From assembly GCF_014695715.1 (NCBI RefSeq), contig NZ_JACJOT010000008.1:1178001-1242000 (forward strand): DNA of 64,000 nt, read 5' to 3'. Source of the stretch: Microcoleus sp. FACHB-68. GTDB lineage: Bacteria; Cyanobacteriota; Cyanobacteriia; Cyanobacteriales; Oscillatoriaceae. How positions within the stretch are numbered: the first letter of the stretch is position 1; each line of letters starts with the position of its first letter. Under the pieces are notes generated by a model. That model saw only the letters and a list, made by a program, of their open reading frames with translations, did no database searches and was not told the origin of the DNA. The translations under genes were made by a program, and so were the position numbers. Shown here piece by piece: positions 48,901-58,385 of the stretch.

Positions 48901-51498
48901 ATGCAGCCAATTCGTACCTTTAACGTTTCCTCGTCTCTACCAGAGCAACTTGAACCCCTCCGCAAGCTTGCTTACAACCTGCACTGGGATTGGAATGTTG
49001 AAACCAAAGACTTATTCCGACGCCTAGACCGCGATTTGTGGGAATCTAGCCGGCATAACCCGGTTTTAATGCTGGGCACGATTTCTCAAGATCGTCTACA
49101 GGAAGTGGCGGAAGATGAAGGCTTTCTGGCTCACATGGAACGAGCCGCCCGCCAGCTAGATGAGTACCTGACCGAGCGGAACTGGTATCGCAAACATCGG
49201 GGCCACACTGAGCAGAAGGAGTGCTACGCCTACTTCTCTGCTGAATTTGGCCTCGCTGAATGCCTGCCCATCTATTCCGGTGGTTTGGGCATACTCGCCG
49301 GCGACCACCTCAAGAGCGCTAGCGACTTGGGCTTACCGCTAGTGGGCGTGGGCCTGCTTTATCAAGAAGGCTATTTCAGTCAATATCTTAACCCCGATGG
49401 CTGGCAGCAGGAGCGTTACCCGATTAACGACTTCTATAATATGCCCTTGCACCTGGAACGAGACGCCAACGGGGAGGAACTACGGATTGCCGTAGACTAC
49501 CCAGGCCGGCAGGTTTTCGCTCGCATCTGGCGGGTGCAGGTGGGTACGGTGCCGCTGTATATGCTCGACACCAATATCGAACCGAACAACCGCTACGATC
49601 ACGACATCACCGACCAACTTTATGGCGGTGACATCGATATGCGGATGCACCAAGAAATCATGCTGGGGATCGGTGGGGTGCGGATGCTGAAGGCGCTGGG
49701 ACTGCAACCCACGGCTTACCACATGAATGAGGGTCACGCAGCCTTTTTAGCCCTGGAACGCATCCGGGACTATATGCAGGAGGGTCTGAGCTATCACGAA
49801 GCCCAACAGGTGGTAGCCGCCAGCAATGTGTTTACCACCCACACGCCCGTACCGGCAGGCTTTGACTTGTTCACTCCTGACAAAATCATGCACTTTGTCG
49901 GCCACTACGCCAACACCTTTGGCCTGCCGGCAGAGGAATTTTTGGCACTAGGGCGCGAAAATCCGCGCGATGCACAAGCGCCGTTCAATATGGCAACCCT
50001 GGCGATTAAAATGGCAAGTTTTGTTAATGGGGTTGCCAAGCTGCACGGGCTAGTGTCGCGGGTGCTGTTCCAGAATTTGTGGCCAAGTTTGCCGGTCAAT
50101 GAAGTGCCGGTGAGTTCAATTACAAATGGCGTTCATGCCCGCAGTTGTGTGGCTAAGTTCACTCAGGAGCTTTACGACCGATACTTAGGGCCATCTTGGC
50201 AGGCAACACCGGCAGACAATTCCCTGTGGGAACGGGTAGACACGATTCCCGATGATGAGTTATGGCGAAATCACGAGCGCTGCCGATCCGAGTTGGTGGT
50301 GTTTGTGCGTGAGCGACTGCAAAAATACTTACGGGAACGCGGGGCGTCGCCAGTGGAGGTGGCAGAGGCGCAAGAAGTCCTCGATCCGGGTGTTTTAACG
50401 ATTGGGTTCGCCCGCCGGTTTGCCACCTATAAGCGCGGCACTCTGTTTTTACGCGATATCGAGCGAATTAAGCGAATTTTGCTGGATCTCCATGCCGAGC
50501 GCTTTAAGGGCGGGGTACTCGTGGGCCAGAAAAAACGCATGGTGCAGTTTGTGATTGCCGGCAAAGCACACCCCAAAGACACACCCGGTAAGGAAGTCAT
50601 CCGAGAGATTATCCACTCTATCCGCGAACAGGGACTGGGCCGGCATATCGTCTTTATTCCCAACTACGACATTAATGTGGCGCGGATGATGGTTTCTGGC
50701 TGTGATGTCTGGTTGAACACCCCCCGACGCCCACGGGAGGCATCTGGCACCAGCGGCATGAAGGCATCGATGAATGGGCTGCTCAATCTCAGCATCCTTG
50801 ACGGTTGGTGGGATGAGGCCGATTATGTCCGCACCGGCTGGCCGATTGGTCACGGTGAAGTCTACGACGATCCGGAGTATCAGGACACAGTGGAAGCCAA
50901 CGCTCTCTATGATCTGCTAGAGCAAGAAGTGGTGCCATTGTTTTATGACCGGGATGAGGAAGGGCTTCCCCGTCGCTGGGTGGCGAAGATGAAAGATGCC
51001 ATCCGACTCAACTGCCCCCACTTCAACACCGCCCGGATGGTGGGCGAATACGCGATGCGGGCTTATTTCCCAGCGAGCGACCGCTACCGCGATATGACCG
51101 CAGACAGCTATGCAGCCGCTAAGACGTTAGCCGGTTGGAAGACGAACCTGTTTAAACACTGGTCTGATATCAAAATTGAAGATATTGATATCGCTGAACC
51201 AGCCGATCTACAGGTTAATCAAACCATTCCCGTTAAAGTTCGCTTGAACTTAGCAGGATTAACACCAGATGATTTGCAGGTGGAACTCTATCAAGGGTCG
51301 GTGGATGCTAACGGTGAGATTGTTAATGGGATGCCGGTGGTGATGAATTTCCAAGGCAAAGAGAACAGTAGCCTGAGCGTTTACACCGGCAATATCACCT
51401 ACACCTCCTCCGGTCTTCAAGGGGTTTCCCTACGGGTGCTGCCTCATCACCCACATCTCAGCAGTCCTTATGAACCCAGAGTAGTGCTGTGGGCATAA
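48901..51498 (+). CDS. glgP: Alpha-glucan phosphorylase
   Basis: This enzyme releases glucose-1-phosphate from glycogen or maltodextrins. The 865-residue product is of the alternative alpha-glucan phosphorylase family: KECYAYFSAEFGLAECLPIYSGGLGILAGDHLKSASDLGLPLVGVGLLY near the N-terminus, and the PLP-lysine region EASGTSGMKASMNGLLNLS (about residue 620). A C-terminal domain of about 100 residues follows the catalytic part. I chose the ATG at 48901 (MQPIRTFN), with AAGGA upstream; the longer frame begins 27 codons before, in the repeat region. Cyanobacteria use this enzyme to mobilise glycogen at night. Confidence 0.94.
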   Translation: MQPIRTFNVSSSLPEQLEPLRKLAYNLHWDWNVETKDLFRRLDRDLWESSRHNPVLMLGTISQDRLQEVAEDEGFLAHMERAARQLDEYLTERNWYRKHRGHTEQKECYAYFSAEFGLAECLPIYSGGLGILAGDHLKSASDLGLPLVGVGLLYQEGYFSQYLNPDGWQQERYPINDFYNMPLHLERDANGEELRIAVDYPGRQVFARIWRVQVGTVPLYMLDTNIEPNNRYDHDITDQLYGGDIDMRMHQEIMLGIGGVRMLKALGLQPTAYHMNEGHAAFLALERIRDYMQEGLSYHEAQQVVAASNVFTTHTPVPAGFDLFTPDKIMHFVGHYANTFGLPAEEFLALGRENPRDAQAPFNMATLAIKMASFVNGVAKLHGLVSRVLFQNLWPSLPVNEVPVSSITNGVHARSCVAKFTQELYDRYLGPSWQATPADNSLWERVDTIPDDELWRNHERCRSELVVFVRERLQKYLRERGASPVEVAEAQEVLDPGVLTIGFARRFATYKRGTLFLRDIERIKRILLDLHAERFKGGVLVGQKKRMVQFVIAGKAHPKDTPGKEVIREIIHSIREQGLGRHIVFIPNYDINVARMMVSGCDVWLNTPRRPREASGTSGMKASMNGLLNLSILDGWWDEADYVRTGWPIGHGEVYDDPEYQDTVEANALYDLLEQEVVPLFYDRDEEGLPRRWVAKMKDAIRLNCPHFNTARMVGEYAMRAYFPASDRYRDMTADSYAAAKTLAGWKTNLFKHWSDIKIEDIDIAEPADLQVNQTIPVKVRLNLAGLTPDDLQVELYQGSVDANGEIVNGMPVVMNFQGKENSSLSVYTGNITYTSSGLQGVSLRVLPHHPHLSSPYEPRVVLWA

Positions 51499-51594
51499 GC
51501 AAGTGAAGTAAGAAAGGTGAAAAGAACGCTGAAACACGCTTTCTTTTCACCTTCCACAGAAAGCCATGCTTTAAATAGAGGTGGAGTGATTTCT

Positions 51595-52212
51595 ATGGCT
51601 CAAGCCCTACTAAAACAACTAACATTTGATGAATTTATTGCCTGGTATCCAGAAAATTCAGAACAGCACTACGAACTGCATGATGGGGTAATTGTTGAAG
51701 TGCCAAAACCAACGGGTAAGCACTCGGAGGTCGCCGGATTTATAGCCGGCGAGTTTTTTCTAGAGATTCGCCGATCTCAACTACCTTATTTCATTCCCAA
51801 GGAATGCGTTATCAAGCCGGCACAAGAATCAAGCTATGAACCCGATGTCATTGTGCTAGATAAGCAGGCAGTTGAGAACAACGAACCCCGATGGGGAAAA
51901 GAATCTATCCTCACGCTAGGGAGTTCCATCTGTTTGGTTGTAGAAGTTGTTTCAACGAACTGGAGCGATGATTATGCGCTGAAACTAGAAGACTACGAGG
52001 CAATGGGAATTTCTGAGTATTGGATTGTAGACTATTTAGGATTAGGCGGCAGGCGCTACATTGGCAACCCCAAACAACCTACACTTAGTATTTACCAGTT
52101 AGTTAAAGGCGAATACAAACTTAAGCAATTTAGAGAAAATGAACGAATTGAATCGTCAATATTCCCGCAATTGATCTTGACAGCACAACAGATATTTAGT
52201 GCCAGGGATTAA
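51595..52212 (+). CDS. Uma2-family (DUF820) protein
   Basis: The 205-residue product has the Uma2 pattern: PD in SSYEPDVIVLDK, EV in CLVVEVVSTNW, and the K/Y region YEAMGISEYWIVDYLG. I chose the ATG at 51595 (MAQALLKQ), with GGAG 8 bases before it, over the frame start at 51517. It follows the phosphorylase gene by about 95 bp on the same strand, but a functional link is not evident. Another member is at 37727-38410. Confidence 0.87.
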   Translation: MAQALLKQLTFDEFIAWYPENSEQHYELHDGVIVEVPKPTGKHSEVAGFIAGEFFLEIRRSQLPYFIPKECVIKPAQESSYEPDVIVLDKQAVENNEPRWGKESILTLGSSICLVVEVVSTNWSDDYALKLEDYEAMGISEYWIVDYLGLGGRRYIGNPKQPTLSIYQLVKGEYKLKQFRENERIESSIFPQLILTAQQIFSARD

Positions 52213-52275
52213 CCTGTTTTCATGCACTATCGTCTGTGGTCTTAATACATGAGTTTTAGCATTTTACAATATTTT

Positions 52276-53046
52276 TTATAAATAATTATCACTTCTTAAA
52301 GGAATAACAATATAGCCGGTAGCGTGATCACCTAACACTAAATTACGCTCTAATCCCCAGTACCACCAGTGCGCCCCTACATAGGCGCAGATTAGCGCAT
52401 CTAGGCGATCCTCAACCGCTTTAAGATGGGAGCCTGCAAGGGTGTTGAGGTCGCAGAAGATATCAGAATCTTGATGATTTTTTATATTCTGTAAGCTTAA
52501 TTTATCTAGCTTTGGCTCTAGCGCCGGCAACCCATTCAAAATATACTGCTGCAACTTGGCTAATTCCAACCGGCGTTCTGAAAGTCGGCCTTTTTTATAT
52601 TTAAGGATGCGCTCAAGATTAAATAAATTTACAATCGCTGGGTGAGGAAACACTTCTATTTGATAGCGTTCACTTCTTTGATTTTCTATAATCGGTGCAT
52701 GAATAAAACCCCGCGCTTCTAAACTCAGCCCTAATTCCGTTGTGCGTTGAGCAAACCGGCTGCCGAGATTGGCAGGATAGCAGCCGGCATGATAGCGACC
52801 AAAATATTTATGGGTCAGTTTATCAGGCAATCTCATGCCGGTCGCATTTGGAATTAAAGTAGGTGCATCTACCGCAATCATTGCCGGTGCCGGTGCCGGT
52901 GCCCAAACGTCAACCCAAGCGAGAATATCTTCAATCGTTGAATACCTGGTTAAATCCAGTAATTGCAAAGCCCCATCCTGCCACTTTAAGCAGCACAAAC
53001 CACTTGCCCCTGACATCCATCCGAAATCAATTCCTAAAAATTTCAT
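52276..53046 (-). CDS. DUF429 family protein
   Basis: The 256-residue product begins FLGIDFGWMSGASGLCCL and continues with AVDAPTLIPNATGMRLPDK, features of DUF429, which has an RNase H-like fold and is thought to be a predicted nuclease. A later segment VEDRLDALICAYVGAHWW fits the family's C-terminal helix. A short APAPAP run arises from a GCCGGTGCCGGT repeat at 52884-52903. Start ATG 53046. No link with neighbours is seen. Confidence 0.8.
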   Translation of the reverse strand: MKFLGIDFGWMSGASGLCCLKWQDGALQLLDLTRYSTIEDILAWVDVWAPAPAPAMIAVDAPTLIPNATGMRLPDKLTHKYFGRYHAGCYPANLGSRFAQRTTELGLSLEARGFIHAPIIENQRSERYQIEVFPHPAIVNLFNLERILKYKKGRLSERRLELAKLQQYILNGLPALEPKLDKLSLQNIKNHQDSDIFCDLNTLAGSHLKAVEDRLDALICAYVGAHWWYWGLERNLVLGDHATGYIVIPLRSDNYL

Positions 53047-53362
53047 GGGTAATAATTTTTAACTGATAACGTCCAAATGGAAAAAATTTGTGATTATTTC
53101 CAGGCAAACACCCTTTTCATTCCTCACATTGTCATGGGTAAACCATTGTTTCGGCTTAAACCATCTCGAAGAGTAAGGGCGATAGCGAAAACGGGATGCG
53201 CCCCTTTGAGTGTCTCAATGACTCAGGATCGACTTAGGGGAAGCGAATTTGGCGCTTTAGCCCTGCTCTGGGCGAATCACCGGCACCAGAAAGTGTAAAA
53301 CTATTTATAAGGAATTCTCAGCCGGCACCAAACGTGTGTTCGGCGGTACTTAAGTAGTATTT
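53047..53362. other. Intergenic, nothing recognised
   Basis: These 316 bp separate the divergent DUF429 and trpS genes and should hold both promoters. No RNA, repeat or promoter was recognised; short open frames here lack support. Confidence 0.4.
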
Positions 53363-54373
53363 ATGGGTAAGCAGCGCGTTCTTTCTGGGGTTCAACCAAC
53401 CGGCAATCTGCATCTGGGTAACTATCTGGGAGCCATTCGCAACTGGGTAGAAGGGCAGAGCCAGTATGAAAATTACTTTTGTGTGGTGGATTTACACGCA
53501 ATTACCGCACCGCACAACCCAGCGACGCTGGCGGCAGATACTTACACAATCGCAGCGCTTTATTTAGCGTGTGGCATCGATCTCAATTATTCCAGCATTT
53601 TTATCCAGTCCCACATCAGCGCTCATAGCGAACTAACCTGGCTGTTTAATTGCATCACGCCGATCAACTGGCTGGAAGATATGATCCAGTTTAAGGAAAA
53701 AGCGGTGAGGCAGGGAGAAAATGTCAACACCGGCTTGCTAGATTACCCCGTGCTGATGGCAGCGGATATTTTGCTTTATCAAGCTGATCGCGTGCCGGTG
53801 GGGGAAGATCAGAAGCAACATTTAGAACTAACGCGCGATATTGCCAATCGGTTCAACCATTTATTTTGCACACCAGAGCAGCCGGTTTTAAAGCTGCCAG
53901 AACCTCTCATTCGCAAAGAAGCAGCGCGAGTGATGAGTTTGACAGATGGCACCCGCAAAATGTCGAAATCTGATCCTTCTGAATTAAGCCGAATCAACCT
54001 GCTTGATCCGCCCGATGCGATTACCAAAAAAATCAAACGCTGTAAAACCGATCTTGTTCGGGGTTTGACGTTTGACGATCCCGATCGTCCTGAGTGCCGG
54101 AACTTACTCACCCTTTATATGGTGCTTTCTGGGAAGACAAAGGAGGAAGTTGCAGCAGAGTGTCAGGATATGGGATGGGGTCAATTTAAACCCTTACTGA
54201 CTGAAACGATGATCGCAACGCTGCAACCGATTCAGGAAAAATATAAAGCAGTGATGGATGATCGCAGCTATTTGGAATCCGTGTTGCGGGAAGGAAGACA
54301 AAAGGCAGAGGCAATCGCCAATGACACGCTTTTAAAGGTTAAAGCTGCAATGGGTTATTCCATGCCCCTTTAA
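53363..54373 (+). CDS. trpS: Tryptophanyl-tRNA synthetase
   Basis: This cytoplasmic class Ic synthetase charges tRNA-Trp. It has 336 residues, normal for bacteria, with the HIGH-type motif PTGNLHLGNYLGAIRNW (residues 12-28) and KMSKS in GTRKMSKSDPS (about residue 200). The region ADILLYQADRVPVGEDQKQHLELTRDIA forms part of the active site. The ATG at 53363 is the start. A terminator follows at 54458-54490. Confidence 0.96.
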   Translation: MGKQRVLSGVQPTGNLHLGNYLGAIRNWVEGQSQYENYFCVVDLHAITAPHNPATLAADTYTIAALYLACGIDLNYSSIFIQSHISAHSELTWLFNCITPINWLEDMIQFKEKAVRQGENVNTGLLDYPVLMAADILLYQADRVPVGEDQKQHLELTRDIANRFNHLFCTPEQPVLKLPEPLIRKEAARVMSLTDGTRKMSKSDPSELSRINLLDPPDAITKKIKRCKTDLVRGLTFDDPDRPECRNLLTLYMVLSGKTKEEVAAECQDMGWGQFKPLLTETMIATLQPIQEKYKAVMDDRSYLESVLREGRQKAEAIANDTLLKVKAAMGYSMPL

Positions 54374-54457
54374 AGCGTCAAGCATAGACACCTTAAAGTA
54401 AGGGCATAGCGTGAGCGTCTGAATATTGTAATTCCAGCAGAGATTTTCTGCGCTGAG

Positions 54458-54490
54458 GAATCGCCCTTACAGGGGCGGTTCTTTATTTTT
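54458..54490 (+). terminator. Intrinsic terminator after trpS
   Basis: GAATCGCCC (54458-54466) pairs with GGGCGGTTC (54473-54481) with one G-T pair and a 6-base loop, then TTTATTTTT. A strong rho-independent terminator. Confidence 0.85.
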
Positions 54491-54615
54491 CATCCGTCTA
54501 GTGTCAATCGCTAAATCTTTTGATGATTCCCCAGCAGAGGCGAGTAGCGAGAAAATAGGCTACAAAAGAGCGAGTAGTCATTTACACAAAATCTTAATCC
54601 TCTTGGTTTTTACCC

Positions 54616-55557
54616 ATGATAGAGCAGCCCAATTCACCCGCTAGCAGCCTCCCTGGATCAATACAGACTCGCCATCGCTTTCGTGAGGCGGCGAGAGCCG
54701 GCGAATTTTTAATCACGGCTGAGGTAACGCCACCTAAGGGGGGAAACCCAGTCCACATGGTTGAAATGGCTAAAATCCTCAAGGATCGTGTCCATGCAAT
54801 TAATATTACAGATGGCAGTCGGGCAGTGATGCGGATGTCATCTCTCGCGTCGTCGGTGATTTTATTGCAACACGGAATTGAACCGATTTGCCAGATGGCT
54901 TGTCGAGATCGTAACCGAATTGGCATCCAAGCCGATTTAATGGGCGCGTATGCCCTGGGTATTCGCAATGTTTTAGCATTAACCGGCGATCCGGTAAAAG
55001 CCGGCGATCATCCAGATTGTAAAGGCGTATTTGATTTAGAAGCAGTGCGATTGTTGCGGCTAATTGATAAACTCAATCAAGGGTTTGATTGGAATGATAA
55101 ACCTTTAACCGATGGAGCAACAGATTTATTTGTTGGCGCAGCCGTCGATCCACAATTAGCGAGTTGGTCAGGTTTGCAGAGCCGGTTTGAGCGTAAGCTG
55201 GAAGCAGGGGCGCAGTTTTTCCAAAGCCAGTTAGTTTGCGATTTTGACCGGCTTGAGAAATTCATGACTCAAATCGCTGCCGGCGCAAATAAACCGATTC
55301 TCGCCGGAATTTTTCTGCTTAAATCTGCAAAAAATGCTGAATTTATTAATAAAAATGTGCCGGGAGTTCAAATTCCCCAACATATTATTGATCGCCTAGC
55401 CAAAGCTTCCGATCCTCTGCAAGAAGGCGTTGCAATTGCCGCCGAACAGGTAATGATGGCAAAACAACTTTGTCAAGGCGTTCACATGATGGCAGTCAAA
55501 CGCGAAGACTTAATCCCTGAAATATTAGACAAGGCGGGAATTGAGGCAATTCTGTAA
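54616..55557 (+). CDS. Methylenetetrahydrofolate reductase family protein
   Basis: The 313-residue product is a TIM-barrel FAD enzyme of the MTHFR family, which reduces methylene-tetrahydrofolate to methyl-tetrahydrofolate for methionine synthesis. Signs are ITAEVTPPKGGNPVHMVEMA (the N-terminal strand of the family), INITDGSRAVMRMSS, PICQMACRDRNRIGIQADLMGA, and RNVLALTGDP. It is close in length to bacterial MetF (about 300). The cyanobacterial group differs from E. coli MetF and may use a different electron donor; this is not visible in the sequence. Start ATG 54616, with no strong ribosome-binding site. Confidence 0.88.
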   Translation: MIEQPNSPASSLPGSIQTRHRFREAARAGEFLITAEVTPPKGGNPVHMVEMAKILKDRVHAINITDGSRAVMRMSSLASSVILLQHGIEPICQMACRDRNRIGIQADLMGAYALGIRNVLALTGDPVKAGDHPDCKGVFDLEAVRLLRLIDKLNQGFDWNDKPLTDGATDLFVGAAVDPQLASWSGLQSRFERKLEAGAQFFQSQLVCDFDRLEKFMTQIAAGANKPILAGIFLLKSAKNAEFINKNVPGVQIPQHIIDRLAKASDPLQEGVAIAAEQVMMAKQLCQGVHMMAVKREDLIPEILDKAGIEAIL

Positions 55558-55868
55558 AAAGTAACCCATTAAAAGGCAAAATGGGAGACTTCTTTTTCTC
55601 ACTGTTTAACTTATTTTCCGCTGCTGAAGAGGGCATGGGGCATGGGGCATGGGGCATTGGATGAGGTGATGGGTGCATTTCTCGGAATAGGGCACATACG
55701 CTTTTTCGCCCTTACAGCTCACTTTGCCTATTTGTCCCTTTATCCTAATTTAAGTTCATCAATCAAATTAGATATCACTGGCTGACCATTAATGTCTGAG
55801 CAATAGCTTAAAATAGAAGTAAAGATTGTATAGATTTATTTCAAAATCGCTCAGGCGTAGACAAAATC
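55558..55868. other. Intergenic with heptamer tandem repeat
   Basis: These 311 bp contain a GGGCATG heptamer repeat at 55631-55657. The rest is AT-rich, with the ABC gene's promoter presumed near 55800; not fixed. Confidence 0.5.
55631..55657. repeat. Tandem heptamer repeat GGGCATG
   Basis: About four units of period 7. It is of the STRR type (short tandemly repeated repetitive sequences) known in filamentous cyanobacteria. Confidence 0.85.
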
Positions 55869-56888
55869 ATGGCTCCAGCCGTTTTAATCGAGAAGCTGCA
55901 AAAACGCTACGGCTCTGTAGAAGCTGTAAAAGACGTATCCTTTCAGATAGAACCTGGGGAAATTTTTGGTCTGCTTGGCCCAAATGGTGCCGGTAAAACC
56001 ACAACCATCCGCTGTCTGTGCACCTTAGCCACCCCAGACGCAGGGCGCGTAGAAGTCTCTGGAATCTCCGTTACAGACGATCCAAGGGCAGCCCGCCGGC
56101 TGCTGGGCTACGTCGCGCAAGAAGTCGCCTTAGATAAGGTGCTGACGGGGCGAGAACTCCTACAACTGCAAGCAGCTTTATATCATATTCCTGGTAATTT
56201 GTCAAAAGATCGGATTAATACCGCGATTCAGTTGCTGGGTTTAGAAGAGTGGGCGGATAAACAAACCGGCAAATATTCTGGAGGATTGCGCCGGCGTCTC
56301 GATTTGGCAGCCGGCTTGCTGCATAAACCGGCAGTCCTCGTCTTAGATGAACCCACCGTCGGGCTTGATATCGAAAGCCGCATGGCAATTTGGTCATTTT
56401 TGCGCCAGCTGCGCGATAGCGGCACCACGGTACTGATTACCAGCCATTATCTCGAAGAAATTGACGCACTGGCTGACCGAGTCGCGATCATTGATAAAGG
56501 CGTAGTCATCGCCACCGGCACCCCATCGCAACTTAAAGACAAAGTCGGGGGAGATCGTGTCACCCTTCGCATTCGGGAGTTTTCCCCCTTGGAAGAAGCA
56601 GAAAAAGCCAGTGAGATGCTGCGATCTCTGCCTTTTGTGCAAGAAGTGATTATTAACAGCGCCCAAGGCAACTCGCTGAATATGGTGGTAGCCGCACAAA
56701 GTGACGCTTTGCTGACGATTCAGCAATCGCTACGGGATGCCGGTTTACCCACCTTTGGCATTGCACAATCACGTCCGAGTTTGGATGATGTGTATCTGGC
56801 AGCAACAGGTAAGACGCTGTTAGATGCGGAATTGGCGGCAGCCGGCAGTCGTGATCCGAAGGCGGAGAAAAAGCAGAATATGCGCTGA
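55869..56888 (+). CDS. ABC exporter ATPase, DrrA-like
   Basis: This 339-residue ATPase has Walker A GPNGAGKTTT (residues 38-47), signature YSGGLRRRLDLAAGL, Walker B LVLDEPTVGLD, and the H-loop ITSHYLEEID. The C-terminal third has the DrrA-type domain with PTFGIAQSRPSLDDVYLAATGK. Together with the next gene it forms an ABC-2-type exporter. In Streptomyces DrrAB removes anthracyclines; here the substrate is unknown. Start ATG 55869. The permease gene follows after 54 bp that contain the CGCAGATAAA repeat. Confidence 0.92.
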   Translation: MAPAVLIEKLQKRYGSVEAVKDVSFQIEPGEIFGLLGPNGAGKTTTIRCLCTLATPDAGRVEVSGISVTDDPRAARRLLGYVAQEVALDKVLTGRELLQLQAALYHIPGNLSKDRINTAIQLLGLEEWADKQTGKYSGGLRRRLDLAAGLLHKPAVLVLDEPTVGLDIESRMAIWSFLRQLRDSGTTVLITSHYLEEIDALADRVAIIDKGVVIATGTPSQLKDKVGGDRVTLRIREFSPLEEAEKASEMLRSLPFVQEVIINSAQGNSLNMVVAAQSDALLTIQQSLRDAGLPTFGIAQSRPSLDDVYLAATGKTLLDAELAAAGSRDPKAEKKQNMR

Positions 56889-56894
56889 TTTTTT

Positions 56895-56935
56895 GATTTT
56901 TAACCGCAGATAAACGCAGATAAACGCAGATAAAG
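56895..56935 (+). repeat. Dispersed CGCAGATAAA repeat
   Basis: Three tandem 10-base units (CGCAGATAAA) after TTTTTAACC, between the exporter ATPase and permease genes. The same unit is found at 33130-33170. Confidence 0.8.
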
Positions 56936-56942
56936 AGAATAT

Positions 56943-57833
56943 ATGAGTCAGACAACTACTCCCCTCAAGCCGGATGTTAGCTGGTTAACTGAGAAAGCTG
57001 GAGAGACAAGCACTTCTAACAATTTGTTTGGCGAATTTGTGCAAGAAACCTTAGCACTGACGCGCCGTTTGTTTATTCAGTTGCAGCGGCGTCCTTCAAC
57101 ATTGATTGCCGGCATTATTCAACCTTTGATGTGGTTGGTTTTGTTTGGGGCGCTGTTTCAAAATGCTCCGCAAGGATTATTTGGAGAAAGTCAGAATTAC
57201 GGACAATTTCTCGGTGCCGGCGTGATTGTTTTCACCGCCTTTGCCGGCGCACTCAATGCTGGCTTGCCGGTGATGTTTGACCGCGAATTTGGCTTTCTCA
57301 ACCGGCTGCTCGTCGCCCCCTTAGCGTCCCGATTTTCGATTGTGATTGCTTCCGCAATTTTTATCATGACACTGAGCTTAATTCAAACCTCAGTGATTGT
57401 AACTGCCGGCGCATTTTTAGGATCTGGATTGCCCGGTATTGCAGGATTAGGCGCAATTGGTCTAATTATTTTTCTGCTGGTTTTAGGCGTCACCGGCTTA
57501 AGCTTAGGTTTAGCGTTTGCCCTACCGGGACACGTTGAACTGATTGCCGTGATTTTTGTTACCAACTTGCCTTTACTGTTTGCCAGTACCGCCCTTGCGC
57601 CGCTTTCCTTCATGCCGAACTGGCTACAAATTGTTGCAACCTTAAATCCTCTCAGCTATGCCATTGAACCGATTCGCTATCTTTACCTGCATAGCGACTG
57701 GGCACTTAACAGCGTAGTAATGCAGGCACCTTGGGGCGATGTCACCTTTGCCGGTGCTTTCTTAGTGCTTCTGGGTTTTGATGCAATCGCGTTACTGATA
57801 ATTCAGCCACTACTCCGCAGAACCTTTGCGTGA
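56943..57833 (+). CDS. ABC-2-type exporter permease, DrrB-like
   Basis: The 296-residue product has six predicted helices (about 50-70, 90-110, 140-165, 170-195, 205-225, 265-290) after a polar N-terminus. Family signs include RPSTLIAGIIQPLMWLVLFGALF, the MFDREFGFLNRLLVAPL motif, and NPLSYAIEPIRYLY near the end. It pairs with the DrrA-like ATPase upstream. Start ATG 56943. Confidence 0.92.
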   Translation: MSQTTTPLKPDVSWLTEKAGETSTSNNLFGEFVQETLALTRRLFIQLQRRPSTLIAGIIQPLMWLVLFGALFQNAPQGLFGESQNYGQFLGAGVIVFTAFAGALNAGLPVMFDREFGFLNRLLVAPLASRFSIVIASAIFIMTLSLIQTSVIVTAGAFLGSGLPGIAGLGAIGLIIFLLVLGVTGLSLGLAFALPGHVELIAVIFVTNLPLLFASTALAPLSFMPNWLQIVATLNPLSYAIEPIRYLYLHSDWALNSVVMQAPWGDVTFAGAFLVLLGFDAIALLIIQPLLRRTFA

Positions 57834-57871
57834 TTACAATTGTCTTAACTTAAGGCGTTTAAACCATCAAT

Positions 57872-58249
57872 ATGAAAAGCACAACCCCGCCGGCATCCGC
57901 AAAGTCCCGCAACTGGCTTGTTTTAGCCGGCTTCGCCACAATGGGAGTCATTCCCTTTGCCCTACCTCAAAGCAGTTTCGCTCAAGCCTGTACAGGTGCT
58001 CAAGCACTACAGGGTTGTGGTGCAGCAACTCAAAGCAACGAAGTTAGCACCTTCTCCGGGCGTAACGATGGCCAACTTAATATGTTGGATTTAATTCACC
58101 AAGCTCAAATGGGCAGCCTCGGCAATATGGAGGAATTTACTGCCGAACAGCGAAAAAATGTAAATTCTGCCGCCGAAACTTACCGAAATCAACAGCTTCA
58201 GCGCATCCAAGGGCAGCAGGAAGCCAAGCCGCCGGTGGAACAAAACTAA
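57872..58249 (+). CDS. Small secreted protein of unknown function
   Basis: The 125-residue product has a signal peptide (WLVLAGFATMGVIPFALPQSSFAQA, about residues 14-38) and a mature part with two Cys residues (QACTGAQALQGCGAA) and a polar, glutamine-rich tail (RNQQLQRIQGQQEAK). No family was recognised. It begins 38 bp after the exporter permease on the same strand and may be part of that operon. Confidence 0.65.
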   Translation: MKSTTPPASAKSRNWLVLAGFATMGVIPFALPQSSFAQACTGAQALQGCGAATQSNEVSTFSGRNDGQLNMLDLIHQAQMGSLGNMEEFTAEQRKNVNSAAETYRNQQLQRIQGQQEAKPPVEQN

Positions 58250-58291
58250 GTACGTTTGAACCTAAAGGACGCACACAGATCTATTGGGTTA

Positions 58292-58323
58292 GGTTGGGTT
58301 GGGTTTTGTCCCTCAACCCAACC
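58292..58323. repeat. GGTTGGGTT/AACCCAACC palindrome
   Basis: A 9-bp stem (58297-58305 with 58315-58323) with a 9-base loop, plus an extra GGTTGGGTT unit at 58292. It lies between convergent genes and could act as a bidirectional weak terminator, but has no T-run. Confidence 0.5.
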
Positions 58324-58352
58324 TTGGCTTAACTGAGAATTGACAACTGATC

Positions 58353-58379
58353 ACTCAGGACTCAGGACTCAGCACTAAC
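58353..58379. repeat. Tandem heptamer repeat ACTCAGG
   Basis: Three to four units of period 7 (ACTCAGG ACTCAGG ACTCAGC ACTAACC), another STRR-type repeat. Confidence 0.8.
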
Positions 58380-58385
58380 CGATGT

